Below are positions 56,031 to 64,000 of a stretch of 64,000 bases of DNA, piece by piece; within the stretch, counting starts at the first letter, position 1, and every line of letters begins with the position of its first letter. The position numbers and the translations under genes are program-made. Source of the stretch: Geopsychrobacter electrodiphilus DSM 16401. Lineage in GTDB: Bacteria > Desulfobacterota > Desulfuromonadia > Desulfuromonadales > Geopsychrobacteraceae. Where the stretch lies: the NCBI RefSeq assembly GCF_000384395.1, contig NZ_ARWE01000001.1, positions 1,426,001 to 1,490,000 on the forward strand, written 5' to 3'. The notes under the pieces are model-generated. The model was not told the origin of the DNA. It worked only from the letters and a program-made list of their open reading frames with translations, and ran no database searches.

Positions 56031-56060
56031 TTACGTAGAGCCAGCAGGAGAATCCAATGC

Positions 56061-56100
56061 CAGCCGGGGCACCTTAAAGGGCCCCGGCTGTGTGGTTTTT
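56061..56100 (+). terminator. terminator-like hairpin between nrdR and ribD
   Basis: CAGCCGGGGC (56061-56070) pairs perfectly with GCCCCGGCTG (56081-56090), loop ACCTTAAAGG; TTTTT follows after TGTGG. The late T-tract leaves terminator or attenuator open. Confidence 0.65.
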
Positions 56101-56120
56101 ATCACCCCGGGGTTTTAGTC

Positions 56121-57230
56121 ATGGCAGAGTCGCAAGTCTATATGCAGCGTGCCATTGAGCTCGCGCGCAACGCTCTGGGCCGGACTGCGCCTAATCCTCC
56201 TGTCGGAGCTGTGATTGTGCGGGATGGCCTGATTGTCGGTGAGGGGTTTCATCCTCGGGCCGGCGATCCCCATGCCGAAATTTTTGCCTTGAGAGCCGCC
56301 GGCGTTCGAGCCTGTGGTGCGGATATATATGTAACCCTCGAGCCCTGTTCTCATCGAGGGCGAACCGGGCCCTGTGCCGATGCGTTGATCGCAGCCGGTA
56401 TCCGGAGGGTTTTTGTCGGGACGGTTGATCCGAACCCTCTGGTCGCCGGTCGTGGAATCCAACGGCTCAAGGCGGCTGGTCTTGAAGTTGGAATTGGCCT
56501 CAATGAGGATGCTTGCCGCGAATTGATTGCTCCCTTCGCCTGGCATATTACCTCTGGCCTTCCGTTTACCGTCTACAAGGCAGCCATGACCCTGGATGGT
56601 CAGCTTGCGACATGTGCAGGTGATTCCCGCTGGGTTTCATGCGCAGACAGCCGACAGCGCGTCCATCAACTTCGCGATCAGGTCGATGCAATTATGATCG
56701 GCGTTCAGACTATTTTGGCCGATAATCCGCAGTTGACGACCCGCTTGGATCAGGGGGGGCGTGATCCGCTTCGAGTTGTGGTTGACAGTCACCTGCGTAT
56801 CCCGCTTGAGAGTCGTATTCTGACACAGCCTTCAGCTGCACGGACTTTGGTTGCGACGACCACGCTAGCTCCTGCGGCAAAGTTAGTCGCACTTGAGAAG
56901 TTGAACGCTGAGGTGCTCGTGCTTCCGGTGGTAGAAGGGCGGGTTTCGTTATGCGCTCTCTGGCAGGAGTTGGGGCGCAGAAGTGTGCAGCATCTTTTGC
57001 TTGAGGGGGGGAGAACTCTTGCCTCTGCCGCACTTCATGCACGGCTGATAAACAGCATTCAGGTTTATATCGCACCTAAATTATTAGGGGGCGAAGGCCT
57101 CTCCGGTTTGTTTGCCGGCGAGGGGAGTTCCTTAATGGATGATGCGATTCCCCTTGAGAATTTACGGGTTGAATCGGTGGGAGCGGATCTGCTATTGACA
57201 GCTGAGGTGAAAAGATGTTTACCGGATTGA
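56121..57230 (+). CDS. ribD: bifunctional riboflavin deaminase/reductase RibD
   Basis: A 369-residue two-domain enzyme. The N-terminal deaminase has HAEIFAL and the EPCSHRGRTGPC zinc motif; the C-terminal reductase has KAAMTLDGQLAT and LLLEGGRTLASA. It converts the pyrimidinone of GTP cyclohydrolase II product in two steps to the ribityl form. Its 3' end overlaps ribE by 16 bp. No FMN riboswitch consensus is visible upstream. Confidence 0.96.
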   Translation: MAESQVYMQRAIELARNALGRTAPNPPVGAVIVRDGLIVGEGFHPRAGDPHAEIFALRAAGVRACGADIYVTLEPCSHRGRTGPCADALIAAGIRRVFVGTVDPNPLVAGRGIQRLKAAGLEVGIGLNEDACRELIAPFAWHITSGLPFTVYKAAMTLDGQLATCAGDSRWVSCADSRQRVHQLRDQVDAIMIGVQTILADNPQLTTRLDQGGRDPLRVVVDSHLRIPLESRILTQPSAARTLVATTTLAPAAKLVALEKLNAEVLVLPVVEGRVSLCALWQELGRRSVQHLLLEGGRTLASAALHARLINSIQVYIAPKLLGGEGLSGLFAGEGSSLMDDAIPLENLRVESVGADLLLTAEVKRCLPD

Positions 57231-57868
57231 TCGAAGGTAGCGGCACCCTTGCCCATATTGAGAAAAATGGCACACTCTGCCGCATAAGAATTAACACTGA
57301 GTTGGCTCAGGCAGACTTGCAGCTGGGTGAAAGCATTGCGGTTAATGGTGTTTGCTTGACCTTGACGGCTTGGGATCAGCGAAGTTTTTTGGCAGATGTC
57401 TCCTCTGAGACACTCAAGGTTACGACTCTGGGCCGCCTGGAACATGGCGCTCCTGTGAACCTTGAACGGGCTTTACGTCTGTGTGATCGACTCGGCGGTC
57501 ATCTCGTCAGTGGCCATGTTGACGCTATTGGCATATTACAGGCGAGAATTGGTGAAGGGGAGGCGCAGCGCCTCGAATTCAGTTTGCCGCAAGAGATCAG
57601 ACGCTACGTTGCCTCCAAGGGGTCTATTGCAATCGACGGAATCAGCCTTACGGTCAATGAAGTTTCCGCTGACAGTTTCTCCGTCATGCTCATTCCACAT
57701 ACCCTAGGGAGAACAACCTTGAAGTCAATGCGTATCGGAGGGGAAGTCAACCTCGAATCGGATATGCTAGCGCGCTACATCGAAAGATTGACCAGTTTCA
57801 GTGCCGAAACAGGGAGTAAAACATCCGGTCTTTCGCTTGAGTTTCTTGCCAAGAATGGCTTTATGTGA
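57215..57868 (+). CDS. ribE: riboflavin synthase alpha chain
   Basis: A 217-residue lumazine-binding enzyme with two tandem lumazine barrels: MFTGLIEGSGTLAHIEK with NGVCLTL, then GHVDAIGIL with IDGISLTVNEV. It dismutates two lumazines to riboflavin. Starts inside ribD (16 bp overlap), indicating coupling. Length typical. Confidence 0.96.
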   Translation: MFTGLIEGSGTLAHIEKNGTLCRIRINTELAQADLQLGESIAVNGVCLTLTAWDQRSFLADVSSETLKVTTLGRLEHGAPVNLERALRLCDRLGGHLVSGHVDAIGILQARIGEGEAQRLEFSLPQEIRRYVASKGSIAIDGISLTVNEVSADSFSVMLIPHTLGRTTLKSMRIGGEVNLESDMLARYIERLTSFSAETGSKTSGLSLEFLAKNGFM

Positions 57869-57941
57869 CATGATTCGCGCCTGCCGCCGCCGGGGCTGCA
57901 GATCAATATTCTTTCAGTACCGCGAACGGAAAGACTAAGCA

Positions 57942-59144
57942 ATGCCGATAGCAAAGGTTGAAGCCGCCCTTGAGGATATCCAGGCCGGTAAAATGGTCAT
58001 TCTGGTTGATGATGAGGATCGTGAAAACGAAGGGGATCTCACCATGGCCGCTGAGTTGGTGACGCCGGAGGCGATCAATTTCATGGCGACCGAAGGTCGC
58101 GGCCTGATCTGCCTCTCACTCACCGAAGAGCGTGCTGACCACCTTAATTTGCCGTTAATGGTTTCTGATAACAGCTCATCTTTTGGGACGGGATTCACGG
58201 TTTCGATCGAGGCTCGGAAAGGTGTTACGACGGGGATTTCAGCTGCAGACCGCGCTAAAACAATTCAGGTCGCACTAGCAGACGAGAGTATCGCTTACGA
58301 TCTGGCCCGTCCCGGCCATGTCTTCCCGTTACGTGCACGCAAGGGTGGGGTCATGGTGCGTACGGGGCAGACCGAAGGTTCCGTTGATCTCGCGCGTTTG
58401 GCAGGATTGAAGCCTGCCGGGGTGATTTGCGAAATCATGAACGCTGACGGCACCATGGCGCGGATGCCGCAACTTATGGAATTCGCTGAAAAATTTGGCA
58501 TGAAGATTGTGTCTATTGCTGATCTCATCGCATATCGCATGCGTAAGGAATTGTTGGTCCGTCGGGCCGCAGAAACAATTCTACCGACCAGCTATGGTGG
58601 AGAATTCAAGGCGATTGTCTACGAAAATGATGTCGATAAGGCGCAACATGTCGCTCTGATCAAGGGAGATATTGATACGAGTAAGCCGGTTCTGGTCCGT
58701 GTTCATTCAGAATGCCTGACGGGAGATGTCTTCGGTTCACAGCGTTGTGACTGTGCCGATCAACTACACGCGGCTATGCAGAAGGTAGCGGATGAAGGTG
58801 CTGGCGTTATCCTGTATATGCGTCAGGAAGGACGCGGTATTGGTCTGGTCAACAAGATCAAGGCCTATGCGCTACAGGATGAAGGCAGTGATACCGTCGA
58901 AGCGAATGAAGAACTCGGATTCGGCGCCGATCTGCGAGACTATGGTATTGGTGCCCAGATGCTGACCGATCTTGGCATTTCGCAGCTACGCTTGATGACA
59001 AATAACCCGAAAAAAATTGTTGGACTTGAAGGCTATGGGATTGAAATTTGCGAACGGATTCCGATTGAAATCGCTGCTCAGGATAGCAATCGTAAATATT
59101 TGAAGACCAAACGGGAAAAACTTGGTCACATGTTGGAACTTTGA
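57942..59144 (+). CDS. ribBA: bifunctional DHBP synthase/GTP cyclohydrolase II
   Basis: A 400-residue fusion. Residues 1-200 are dihydroxybutanone phosphate synthase ([16 protein letters not shown], and [12 protein letters not shown]). Residues 205-400 are GTP cyclohydrolase II with zinc cysteines in [17 protein letters not shown] and the RQEGRGIGL motif. It makes both precursors for riboflavin. The 73 bp gap from ribE shows no clear signal. Confidence 0.96.
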   Translation: MPIAKVEAALEDIQAGKMVILVDDEDRENEGDLTMAAELVTPEAINFMATEGRGLICLSLTEERADHLNLPLMVSDNSSSFGTGFTVSIEARKGVTTGISAADRAKTIQVALADESIAYDLARPGHVFPLRARKGGVMVRTGQTEGSVDLARLAGLKPAGVICEIMNADGTMARMPQLMEFAEKFGMKIVSIADLIAYRMRKELLVRRAAETILPTSYGGEFKAIVYENDVDKAQHVALIKGDIDTSKPVLVRVHSECLTGDVFGSQRCDCADQLHAAMQKVADEGAGVILYMRQEGRGIGLVNKIKAYALQDEGSDTVEANEELGFGADLRDYGIGAQMLTDLGISQLRLMTNNPKKIVGLEGYGIEICERIPIEIAAQDSNRKYLKTKREKLGHMLEL

Positions 59145-59177
59145 TCCTTATTTTCCTAACGATAGGGAGAGGTCGCT

Positions 59178-59642
59178 ATGTCGAATCTGATTGAAGGAAA
59201 ACTTGACGCCGCTGGCTTCAAATTTGCGCTGGTTGTCAGTCGTTTTAACAGCTTTATTTGTGATCGTTTGGTTGAGGGAGCAATCGATACCCTCAAGCGT
59301 CACGGTGCCGACGATGCGGGCCTGACCCTGGTCAAGGTGCCGGGTGCGTTTGAAATCCCGCTTGTGGCCAAGAAATTGGCAGCCAGTGGCCAGTATGATG
59401 CTTTAATCTGCCTTGGCGCTGTTATCCGCGGTGGTACACCCCATTTTGAATATGTAAGCGCAGAGGTCTCCAAGGGCATTGCCGGTGCTTCCCTCGATAC
59501 TGGTGTTCCCATTGCGTTCGGCGTGTTGACCACAGACAGTGTCGAACAGGCCATTGAGCGTGCGGGCACTAAGGCGGGAAACAAGGGGAGCGAAGCCGCC
59601 ATGACGGCCATTGAGATGGTCAACCTCTTTAAGGCTCTATAA
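59178..59642 (+). CDS. ribH: lumazine synthase
   Basis: A 154-residue subunit of 6,7-dimethyl-8-ribityllumazine synthase ([43 protein letters not shown]). Condenses the RibD and RibBA products. Start follows GGGAGAGG. nusB is 6 bp downstream, a common rib-nusB arrangement. Confidence 0.97.
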   Translation: MSNLIEGKLDAAGFKFALVVSRFNSFICDRLVEGAIDTLKRHGADDAGLTLVKVPGAFEIPLVAKKLAASGQYDALICLGAVIRGGTPHFEYVSAEVSKGIAGASLDTGVPIAFGVLTTDSVEQAIERAGTKAGNKGSEAAMTAIEMVNLFKAL

Positions 59643-59648
59643 GTATCG

Positions 59649-60122
59649 ATGCAAATTCAACATCGTAGGCTCGGGCGAGAATGTGCCCTCAAAATTCTGT
59701 TCGCTTTGCGCCTCGATACCAATCTGGGGCTGGAAGAGTTACTCGAGCGCTTCTGGCAGGGCTTTCGTTTTGCCGATGACGCCCTGGGCGAACCCCTCGA
59801 TAGTCTTGATAAACCGGTCCCTGAATCAGCTAAACGTTTCACCGAGCAGTTGGTGCGGGGCATTGTTGAGTATCGTTCGGTTTTGGATCAGCGGATCAGT
59901 GAGGCGGCCAAAAACTGGTCACTCGAACGGATGACTGCCGTCGACCTGTCCATTCTGCGTGTTGCCGTTTTTGAACTGTGTTACATGTCCGACATCCCTT
60001 CTCCGGTTACCATGAATGAAGCGATTGAAATTGCTAAACGCTATGGGACCAAAGAATCCCCTGCCTTTATTAATGGCTTACTTGACAAAATTTCAAAAAC
60101 TGTTGATAAAAAAGATAGTTAA
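59649..60122 (+). CDS. nusB: transcription antitermination factor NusB
   Basis: A 157-residue all-helical protein that binds boxA RNA with S10. RRLGRECALKILFALRL opens the domain, WSLERMTAVDLSILRVAVFEL and EAIEIAKRYGTKESPAFINGLLDKI close it. It is somewhat longer than E. coli NusB (139). Six bases after ribH; co-transcribed. Confidence 0.95.
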   Translation: MQIQHRRLGRECALKILFALRLDTNLGLEELLERFWQGFRFADDALGEPLDSLDKPVPESAKRFTEQLVRGIVEYRSVLDQRISEAAKNWSLERMTAVDLSILRVAVFELCYMSDIPSPVTMNEAIEIAKRYGTKESPAFINGLLDKISKTVDKKDS

Positions 60123-60158
60123 CTATAAAGAGTTCATTGGTTGTCTAGGACTATTCTG

Positions 60159-61475
60159 ATGCTCAAAACACAAATTAATGTCGGACTTCTCGGTTTAGGA
60201 ACCATCGGCACCGGTGTGGTGAAAGTTTTTCAGCAGAATGCTGATATTGTCCGCCAGCGGACCGGCATTGAAATGCGTCTGACCCGAATTGCTGATCTTG
60301 ATACGAAGACGGATCGTGGTGTCTCGCTTCCCGATGGGGTCCTGACCAATGACGCGGATGCGGTCTTGACCGATCCGAATATCGATATTGTGATCGAGTT
60401 AATCGGGGGGTATAAGCCTGCGCTGCAGTTTATTCTGAAGGCGATCGAGAACGGCAAGCATATTGTCACTGCAAACAAGGCACTGATGGCTGTGCATGGT
60501 CAGGAGATCATCGCGGCAGCTGGTCGAGCCAAGGTCGACGTGATGTTCGAGGCCGCCGTGGGAGGTGGGATCCCGGTGATCTCAGCGATTAATGAAAATC
60601 TGTGTGCAAACCGGTTTTCTACAGTGCTTGGTATATTGAATGGCACCTGTAATTTTATTCTGACCAAAATGACCGATGAGGGGAGTGACTTCGTCCCGGT
60701 TTTGGCCGAAGCACAGAGACTCGGCTATGCCGAGGCGGACCCGACCTTTGATATAGAAGGAGTTGATACTGCCCATAAAATTACACTGCTCTCTGAGCTC
60801 TGTTTCGGGACGCGCATTGATTTTGATCAGGTTTACACTGAGGGGATTACCAAGATCTCCGCGGTTGATATCGATTTTGCTACCCAGATGGGTTACAAAA
60901 TCAAACTGCTGGCGATTGGTAAGCTCTCTGATGGCGTAGTAGAGGTTCGCGTCCACCCAACCATGATCCCGGTCAGTTTTCAGTTGGCTGATGTTGATGG
61001 TGTGTTTAATGCTGTTCGCCTGTCGGGGGATTTTCTCGGACCCGTAATGCTCTACGGTAGCGGTGCTGGAATGAATGCTACTGCCAGTGCGGTTATGGGA
61101 AACGTGATGTCTATTGGGCGCAATATCTGTCATGGGTCTGCCGGTCGGACGCCGATCATGGGCTACTGTCAGGATCAGATTATTGATCTCCCTCTGCGAC
61201 CGATGAGCGAGATTATCAGTCGCTTCTACTTACGCTTTACAACCCTTGATCAAACTGGTGTCTTAGCGAAAATTTCCACCATTCTGGGTCAGCATGATAT
61301 CAGCATCCAGTCAATGATCCAGCCAGAGAGTCATGCGGCGGATTCTGTGCCGATTGTGCTGATGACCCATGAGGCGCGGGAGGTGGATATTGTCAATGCG
61401 CTTGAAGAAATTGGACGACTCGATATTATCCAGCAACCGACTCGTCTGATCCGGGTGGTGGACGATTTAGATTGA
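60159..61475 (+). CDS. hom: homoserine dehydrogenase
   Basis: A 438-residue NAD(P)-dependent enzyme making homoserine for threonine and methionine. N-terminal GLLGLGTIGTGVVKVF is the nucleotide loop; TANKALMA and EAAVGGGIPVI follow; the C-terminal ~85 residues are an ACT domain (FYLRFTTLDQTGVLAKISTIL), allowing feedback control. The ATG at 60159 follows AGGA at nine bases; a start at 60141 is less supported. Confidence 0.95.
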   Translation: MLKTQINVGLLGLGTIGTGVVKVFQQNADIVRQRTGIEMRLTRIADLDTKTDRGVSLPDGVLTNDADAVLTDPNIDIVIELIGGYKPALQFILKAIENGKHIVTANKALMAVHGQEIIAAAGRAKVDVMFEAAVGGGIPVISAINENLCANRFSTVLGILNGTCNFILTKMTDEGSDFVPVLAEAQRLGYAEADPTFDIEGVDTAHKITLLSELCFGTRIDFDQVYTEGITKISAVDIDFATQMGYKIKLLAIGKLSDGVVEVRVHPTMIPVSFQLADVDGVFNAVRLSGDFLGPVMLYGSGAGMNATASAVMGNVMSIGRNICHGSAGRTPIMGYCQDQIIDLPLRPMSEIISRFYLRFTTLDQTGVLAKISTILGQHDISIQSMIQPESHAADSVPIVLMTHEAREVDIVNALEEIGRLDIIQQPTRLIRVVDDLD

Positions 61476-61494
61476 ATTCAGTCTGATGATGAGA

Positions 61495-61528
61495 AAAGGG
61501 GTCCACTTCACATGAGGCGGATTCCTTT
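61495..61528 (+). terminator. possible terminator after hom
   Basis: AAAGGGGTCC (61495-61504) pairs with GGATTCCTTT (61519-61528) through two G-U pairs; a T-rich run follows. Moderate stability. Confidence 0.35.
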
Positions 61529-61539
61529 CTTTATGATTT

Positions 61540-63396
61540 TTATTCTTCTGTTGATATCGTCGGTTCAATGGCGAAACGTTTGATTTTACGCGTTGTCGTC
61601 TTAGGGAATTCATCTTCTCGTAGATTGAATTTTTTGACTCGCTTGTAATCTGAGAGCTCATTACCATATTTCAGGACTTCCTTGCGGATCAAAGTTTCAA
61701 CTTCTACGGGAGACAGGGGGCCTTTCCCCAGTTGCTGCTGGTATTCAAATAAGGCTTCTTCGTTGGGGAAAATACTGGCGTAGACCTCCTCGGCGGTGGA
61801 ACTTACCTTGTGACCATAAACCATAATCTCCGCGATAAACGGACTGTTGGCGAGCTGATTCTCGATCTCTTCTGGGTAGACGTTTTTACCATTCGGCGTC
61901 ACGATGAGGTTTTTAACCCGCCCACAGATTGTCAGAGTCCCGTCACTGGCGATGGTGCCCAGGTCGCCGGTGCGGTACCAGTTGTCCTGTAAAACTTCCT
62001 GTGTTGCCAGTTCATTCTTATAGTAACCCAGCATCACATTAGGTCCACGGACCTGGATCTCGCCAGCCCCTTCGGCATCAGGATTGTCGATTCTGATCTC
62101 CACGTTTTCAAGAGGAAGACCAACACTCCCAGCCCTTAGACAATCTGGCGTTTCAGCCGCGATTACCGGTGAGGTTTCGGTGATGCCGTATCCCTGAAGA
62201 AGCGTCAGACCCAATTCTTTGAAACCAAGTGCGATCGCAGGATCCAGCGCGGCACCACCACTGACAAAAATCGTCGTCTTTCCAAAAACTTTTTGAATTT
62301 TACCGGTGACAATCTTGCGGCCTAACGGCAGAGAAAAGAGCAGGCGCGAAAGTTTTTTGCTGTTGATATTCTTCATGATGCGGTCAAAAAGCAGCCTGTA
62401 AACGGCCGGGACTCCGAGAAGGAAGCTCGGTTTAATCTCGTGCAGGTTGTCCCCCAATTTTTTAATAGATTCGGCAAAGGTGACTTTTCCGCCCAGTGAA
62501 AGAGGAAGAAGCACGCCGCATACCTGTTCAAAGACATGATTAATCGGAAGGAATGAAAGGGTGTGAATACTGCTATCTAACTTGAATTGCCTGGCCGTCG
62601 CCTTGATGTTGCTGACGATATTGCTATGGCTGAGCATGGCCCCCTTAGAGCGGCCAGTTGTGCCCGAGGTGTAAAGGATAACAGCGCAGTCTAGGGCATT
62701 GTGTCTTGCTGGCGGCAAAGAGACGTCCGATTTTAATTCATTGAGATACTGGAGTCGATGAATATCACGCAGATGCCGGTACATATCTTCGTTAATACCC
62801 AGAATATTGGCTTTTTCCTTCTGGTTTTTGGGGTCTGGCCCGATTTCAAGCAGCAATTTATGGTTCAGGGCGATAACAAGATTTTGTTTGTCTGCCGTGA
62901 GACCCGGTTCTGTCGAGAGGGTCTTAAGGGCCCCTGAAACCTCGGAGAGAAGTCCATTGATGCTGCTTTGACCTGTCTGCTGCCGCGGATCGATATCTAT
63001 CAGAATAATCTGTTTGAGGTTGGGGAGATCGTCGACAATTTCCAATAGAGTTTCAAGTTGCTGTCCCCCTACAAAAACAAGTTTGGCGTCAGAGTCAGCC
63101 AGGATGTGTCTGAGTTCAGCAGATTTAAGTTCTTTATCTATTGGGATGGCAATCCCACTGTTGCGCAGAACGCCGAGGTAACAGGCGATCCAATGGGGAG
63201 AAGATGGGGCGAGCAACGCAACATGGTCACCTGGTGCAACACCTGAAGCTCTTAACCCGGCAGCAATAGCTTCAGTTTTGGTCCACAGGGACTCAAAACT
63301 GGTTTCTGTCCAGATGTTGTTCTGTTTGTATTGCAACGCACATCTGTCAGGATTTTGCAGACAACTGCTGGCGATAATGTGATCGATGGTTTGCAC
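61540..63396 (-). CDS. AMP-dependent long-chain acyl-CoA synthetase-type ligase
   Basis: A 618-residue adenylate-forming enzyme. P-loop LYTSGTTGRSKGAMLSH, the GYGITETSPV motif, the YRTGDLGTIASDG hinge and RVKNLIVTPNGKNVYPEE identify the FadD/FACS long-chain group. It activates fatty acids with ATP and CoA, most likely at the membrane. A ~60-residue insertion sits before the P-loop. The start is a GTG with ACGGAG ten bases away. The exact substrate cannot be determined from sequence. Convergent with hom. Confidence 0.88.
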   Translation of the reverse strand: MQTIDHIIASSCLQNPDRCALQYKQNNIWTETSFESLWTKTEAIAAGLRASGVAPGDHVALLAPSSPHWIACYLGVLRNSGIAIPIDKELKSAELRHILADSDAKLVFVGGQQLETLLEIVDDLPNLKQIILIDIDPRQQTGQSSINGLLSEVSGALKTLSTEPGLTADKQNLVIALNHKLLLEIGPDPKNQKEKANILGINEDMYRHLRDIHRLQYLNELKSDVSLPPARHNALDCAVILYTSGTTGRSKGAMLSHSNIVSNIKATARQFKLDSSIHTLSFLPINHVFEQVCGVLLPLSLGGKVTFAESIKKLGDNLHEIKPSFLLGVPAVYRLLFDRIMKNINSKKLSRLLFSLPLGRKIVTGKIQKVFGKTTIFVSGGAALDPAIALGFKELGLTLLQGYGITETSPVIAAETPDCLRAGSVGLPLENVEIRIDNPDAEGAGEIQVRGPNVMLGYYKNELATQEVLQDNWYRTGDLGTIASDGTLTICGRVKNLIVTPNGKNVYPEEIENQLANSPFIAEIMVYGHKVSSTAEEVYASIFPNEEALFEYQQQLGKGPLSPVEVETLIRKEVLKYGNELSDYKRVKKFNLREDEFPKTTTRKIKRFAIEPTISTEE

Positions 63397-63573
63397 TCTG
63401 TGTACTCCGTGTCGGTGTCTGACTTGTTTGCATCATGTTTAAAATAGGTTCCTAAATCTAACTTTTTGCAATGTTCAGGGCAAGCAGATAACGGCAGGAG
63501 ACGTCCGAACACGCTTTCATTAATAAGAAGGCTGGTCAATTATGAAATTAAATGTTTGAACTGCTAAAATCCC

Positions 63574-63603
63574 TTGACAGGTTGGGAGGCGGTTTGGTAA
63601 AAC
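63574..63603 (+). promoter_or_regulatory. promoter for tRNA-Val
   Basis: Perfect TTGACA (63574-63579) and TAAAAC (63598-63603) with an 18-base spacer, ending 17 bp before the tRNA. Confidence 0.55.
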
Positions 63604-63619
63604 AGCGCCCGTTGGTTGC

Positions 63620-63694
<75 letters not shown>

Positions 63695-63734
63695 TGGCCA
63701 AAAGAGATACACGAAAATAATAAATTGATAACCT

Positions 63735-63764
63735 GAGGCATCGCTTAAGATGCCTCTTTCTGTT
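63735..63764 (+). terminator. hairpin between tRNA-Val and thrS
   Basis: GAGGCATC (63735-63742) and GATGCCTC (63749-63756), loop GCTTAA, then TTTCTGTTT. It could end the tRNA transcript or attenuate thrS. Confidence 0.65.
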
Positions 63765-63777
63765 TCGGGAGTCTGTT

Positions 63778-64000
63778 ATGGCGATTATTCATATTGAACT
63801 GCCAGACGGCTCGGTCAAGGACATCGCGGCCGGGTCAACTCCGTATCATGTCGCGTTGTCCATCGGCGAGGGTCTGGCACGGCAGGCGATTGCTGCGAAG
63901 TTTGATGGGCATCTGGTTGATATGTCGTTCCCGCTTGAAACCTCTGGCGGGCTGACACTCATTACCCTCAATTCTCCTGAAGCTCTTGGGCTTATTCGCC
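63778..64000 (+). CDS. thrS: threonyl-tRNA synthetase, N-terminal part
   Basis: Truncated by the window end. The visible 74 residues (AIIHIELPDGSVKDIAAGSTPY, then IGEGLARQAIAAKFDGHLVDMS) are the N-terminal TGS domain of ThrS. TCGGGAG lies before the ATG. Catalytic motifs lie beyond the window. Confidence 0.9.
   Translation, partial: MAIIHIELPDGSVKDIAAGSTPYHVALSIGEGLARQAIAAKFDGHLVDMSFPLETSGGLTLITLNSPEALGLIR

Overview
The window looks like a chromosomal segment of a Gram-negative, anaerobic delta-type proteobacterium, most likely of the Desulfuromonadales (Geobacter/Pelobacter/Desulfuromonas group). This is inferred from the gene content: a class I hybrid cluster protein, a PxxKW cysteine-rich protein, an outer-membrane LPS assembly lipoprotein next to leuS, DUF4388 and zinc-ribbon receiver proteins, and a chemotaxis-type cluster with HEAT repeats. 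The base composition is moderate. No insertion sequence, prophage or CRISPR array was seen. Almost the whole window is core genome, densely packed, with many 4-16 bp gene overlaps.

Layout. 1-7.5 kb: a cut-off YihY/BrkB membrane protein, lpxH, a glyoxalase-like protein, a TPR protein, an lrgAB-type pair, rarD, a PxxKW protein, a YkgJ-like cysteine cluster protein and a phosphohexomutase. 7.7-13 kb: hcp with an FNR/HcpR-like operator, a large gene-poor gap, an AsmA-like protein and a ferritin-like protein. 13.1-19 kb (minus strand): operon tmk-holB-PSP1(ricT-like)-metG-tatD/radical SAM fusion. 19.2-26.5 kb: aroK, typA, an orphan sigma54 response regulator, rnc-era-der. 26.6-39.4 kb: a 13-gene chemotaxis-like signalling cluster with one CheA, two CheW, CheR, CheB, several receivers, an ExeA-like ATPase, a large HEAT-repeat protein and a GAF protein, but no chemoreceptor gene. 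39.4-46.5 kb: infA, leuS-lptE-holA, rpsT, murJ, fxsA. 46.7-53.8 kb: mazG, then the fatty acid/phospholipid cluster yceD-rpmF-plsX-fabD-fabG-acpP-fabF-rpiB, in which fabH, usually between plsX and fabD, is missing and a 524 bp gene-poor gap stands in its place. 53.8-61.5 kb: glyA-comEB-nrdR-ribD-ribE-ribBA-ribH-nusB-hom. 61.5-64 kb: a long-chain acyl-CoA ligase on the minus strand, tRNA-Val(GAC) and the start of thrS.

How it works together. The signalling cluster appears to be one translationally linked unit: CheA could phosphorylate several separate single-domain receivers, CheR/CheB would set adaptation of receptors encoded elsewhere, and the ATPase, HEAT and zinc-ribbon receiver proteins are non-standard parts whose roles cannot be read from sequence. 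The riboflavin genes form a complete branch-specific set (RibD, RibE, RibBA, RibH) that ends in nusB. No FMN riboswitch is visible before ribD. The most interesting leads are the receptor-less Che-like cluster, the missing fabH, the TatD-radical SAM fusion and the operator geometry at hcp.
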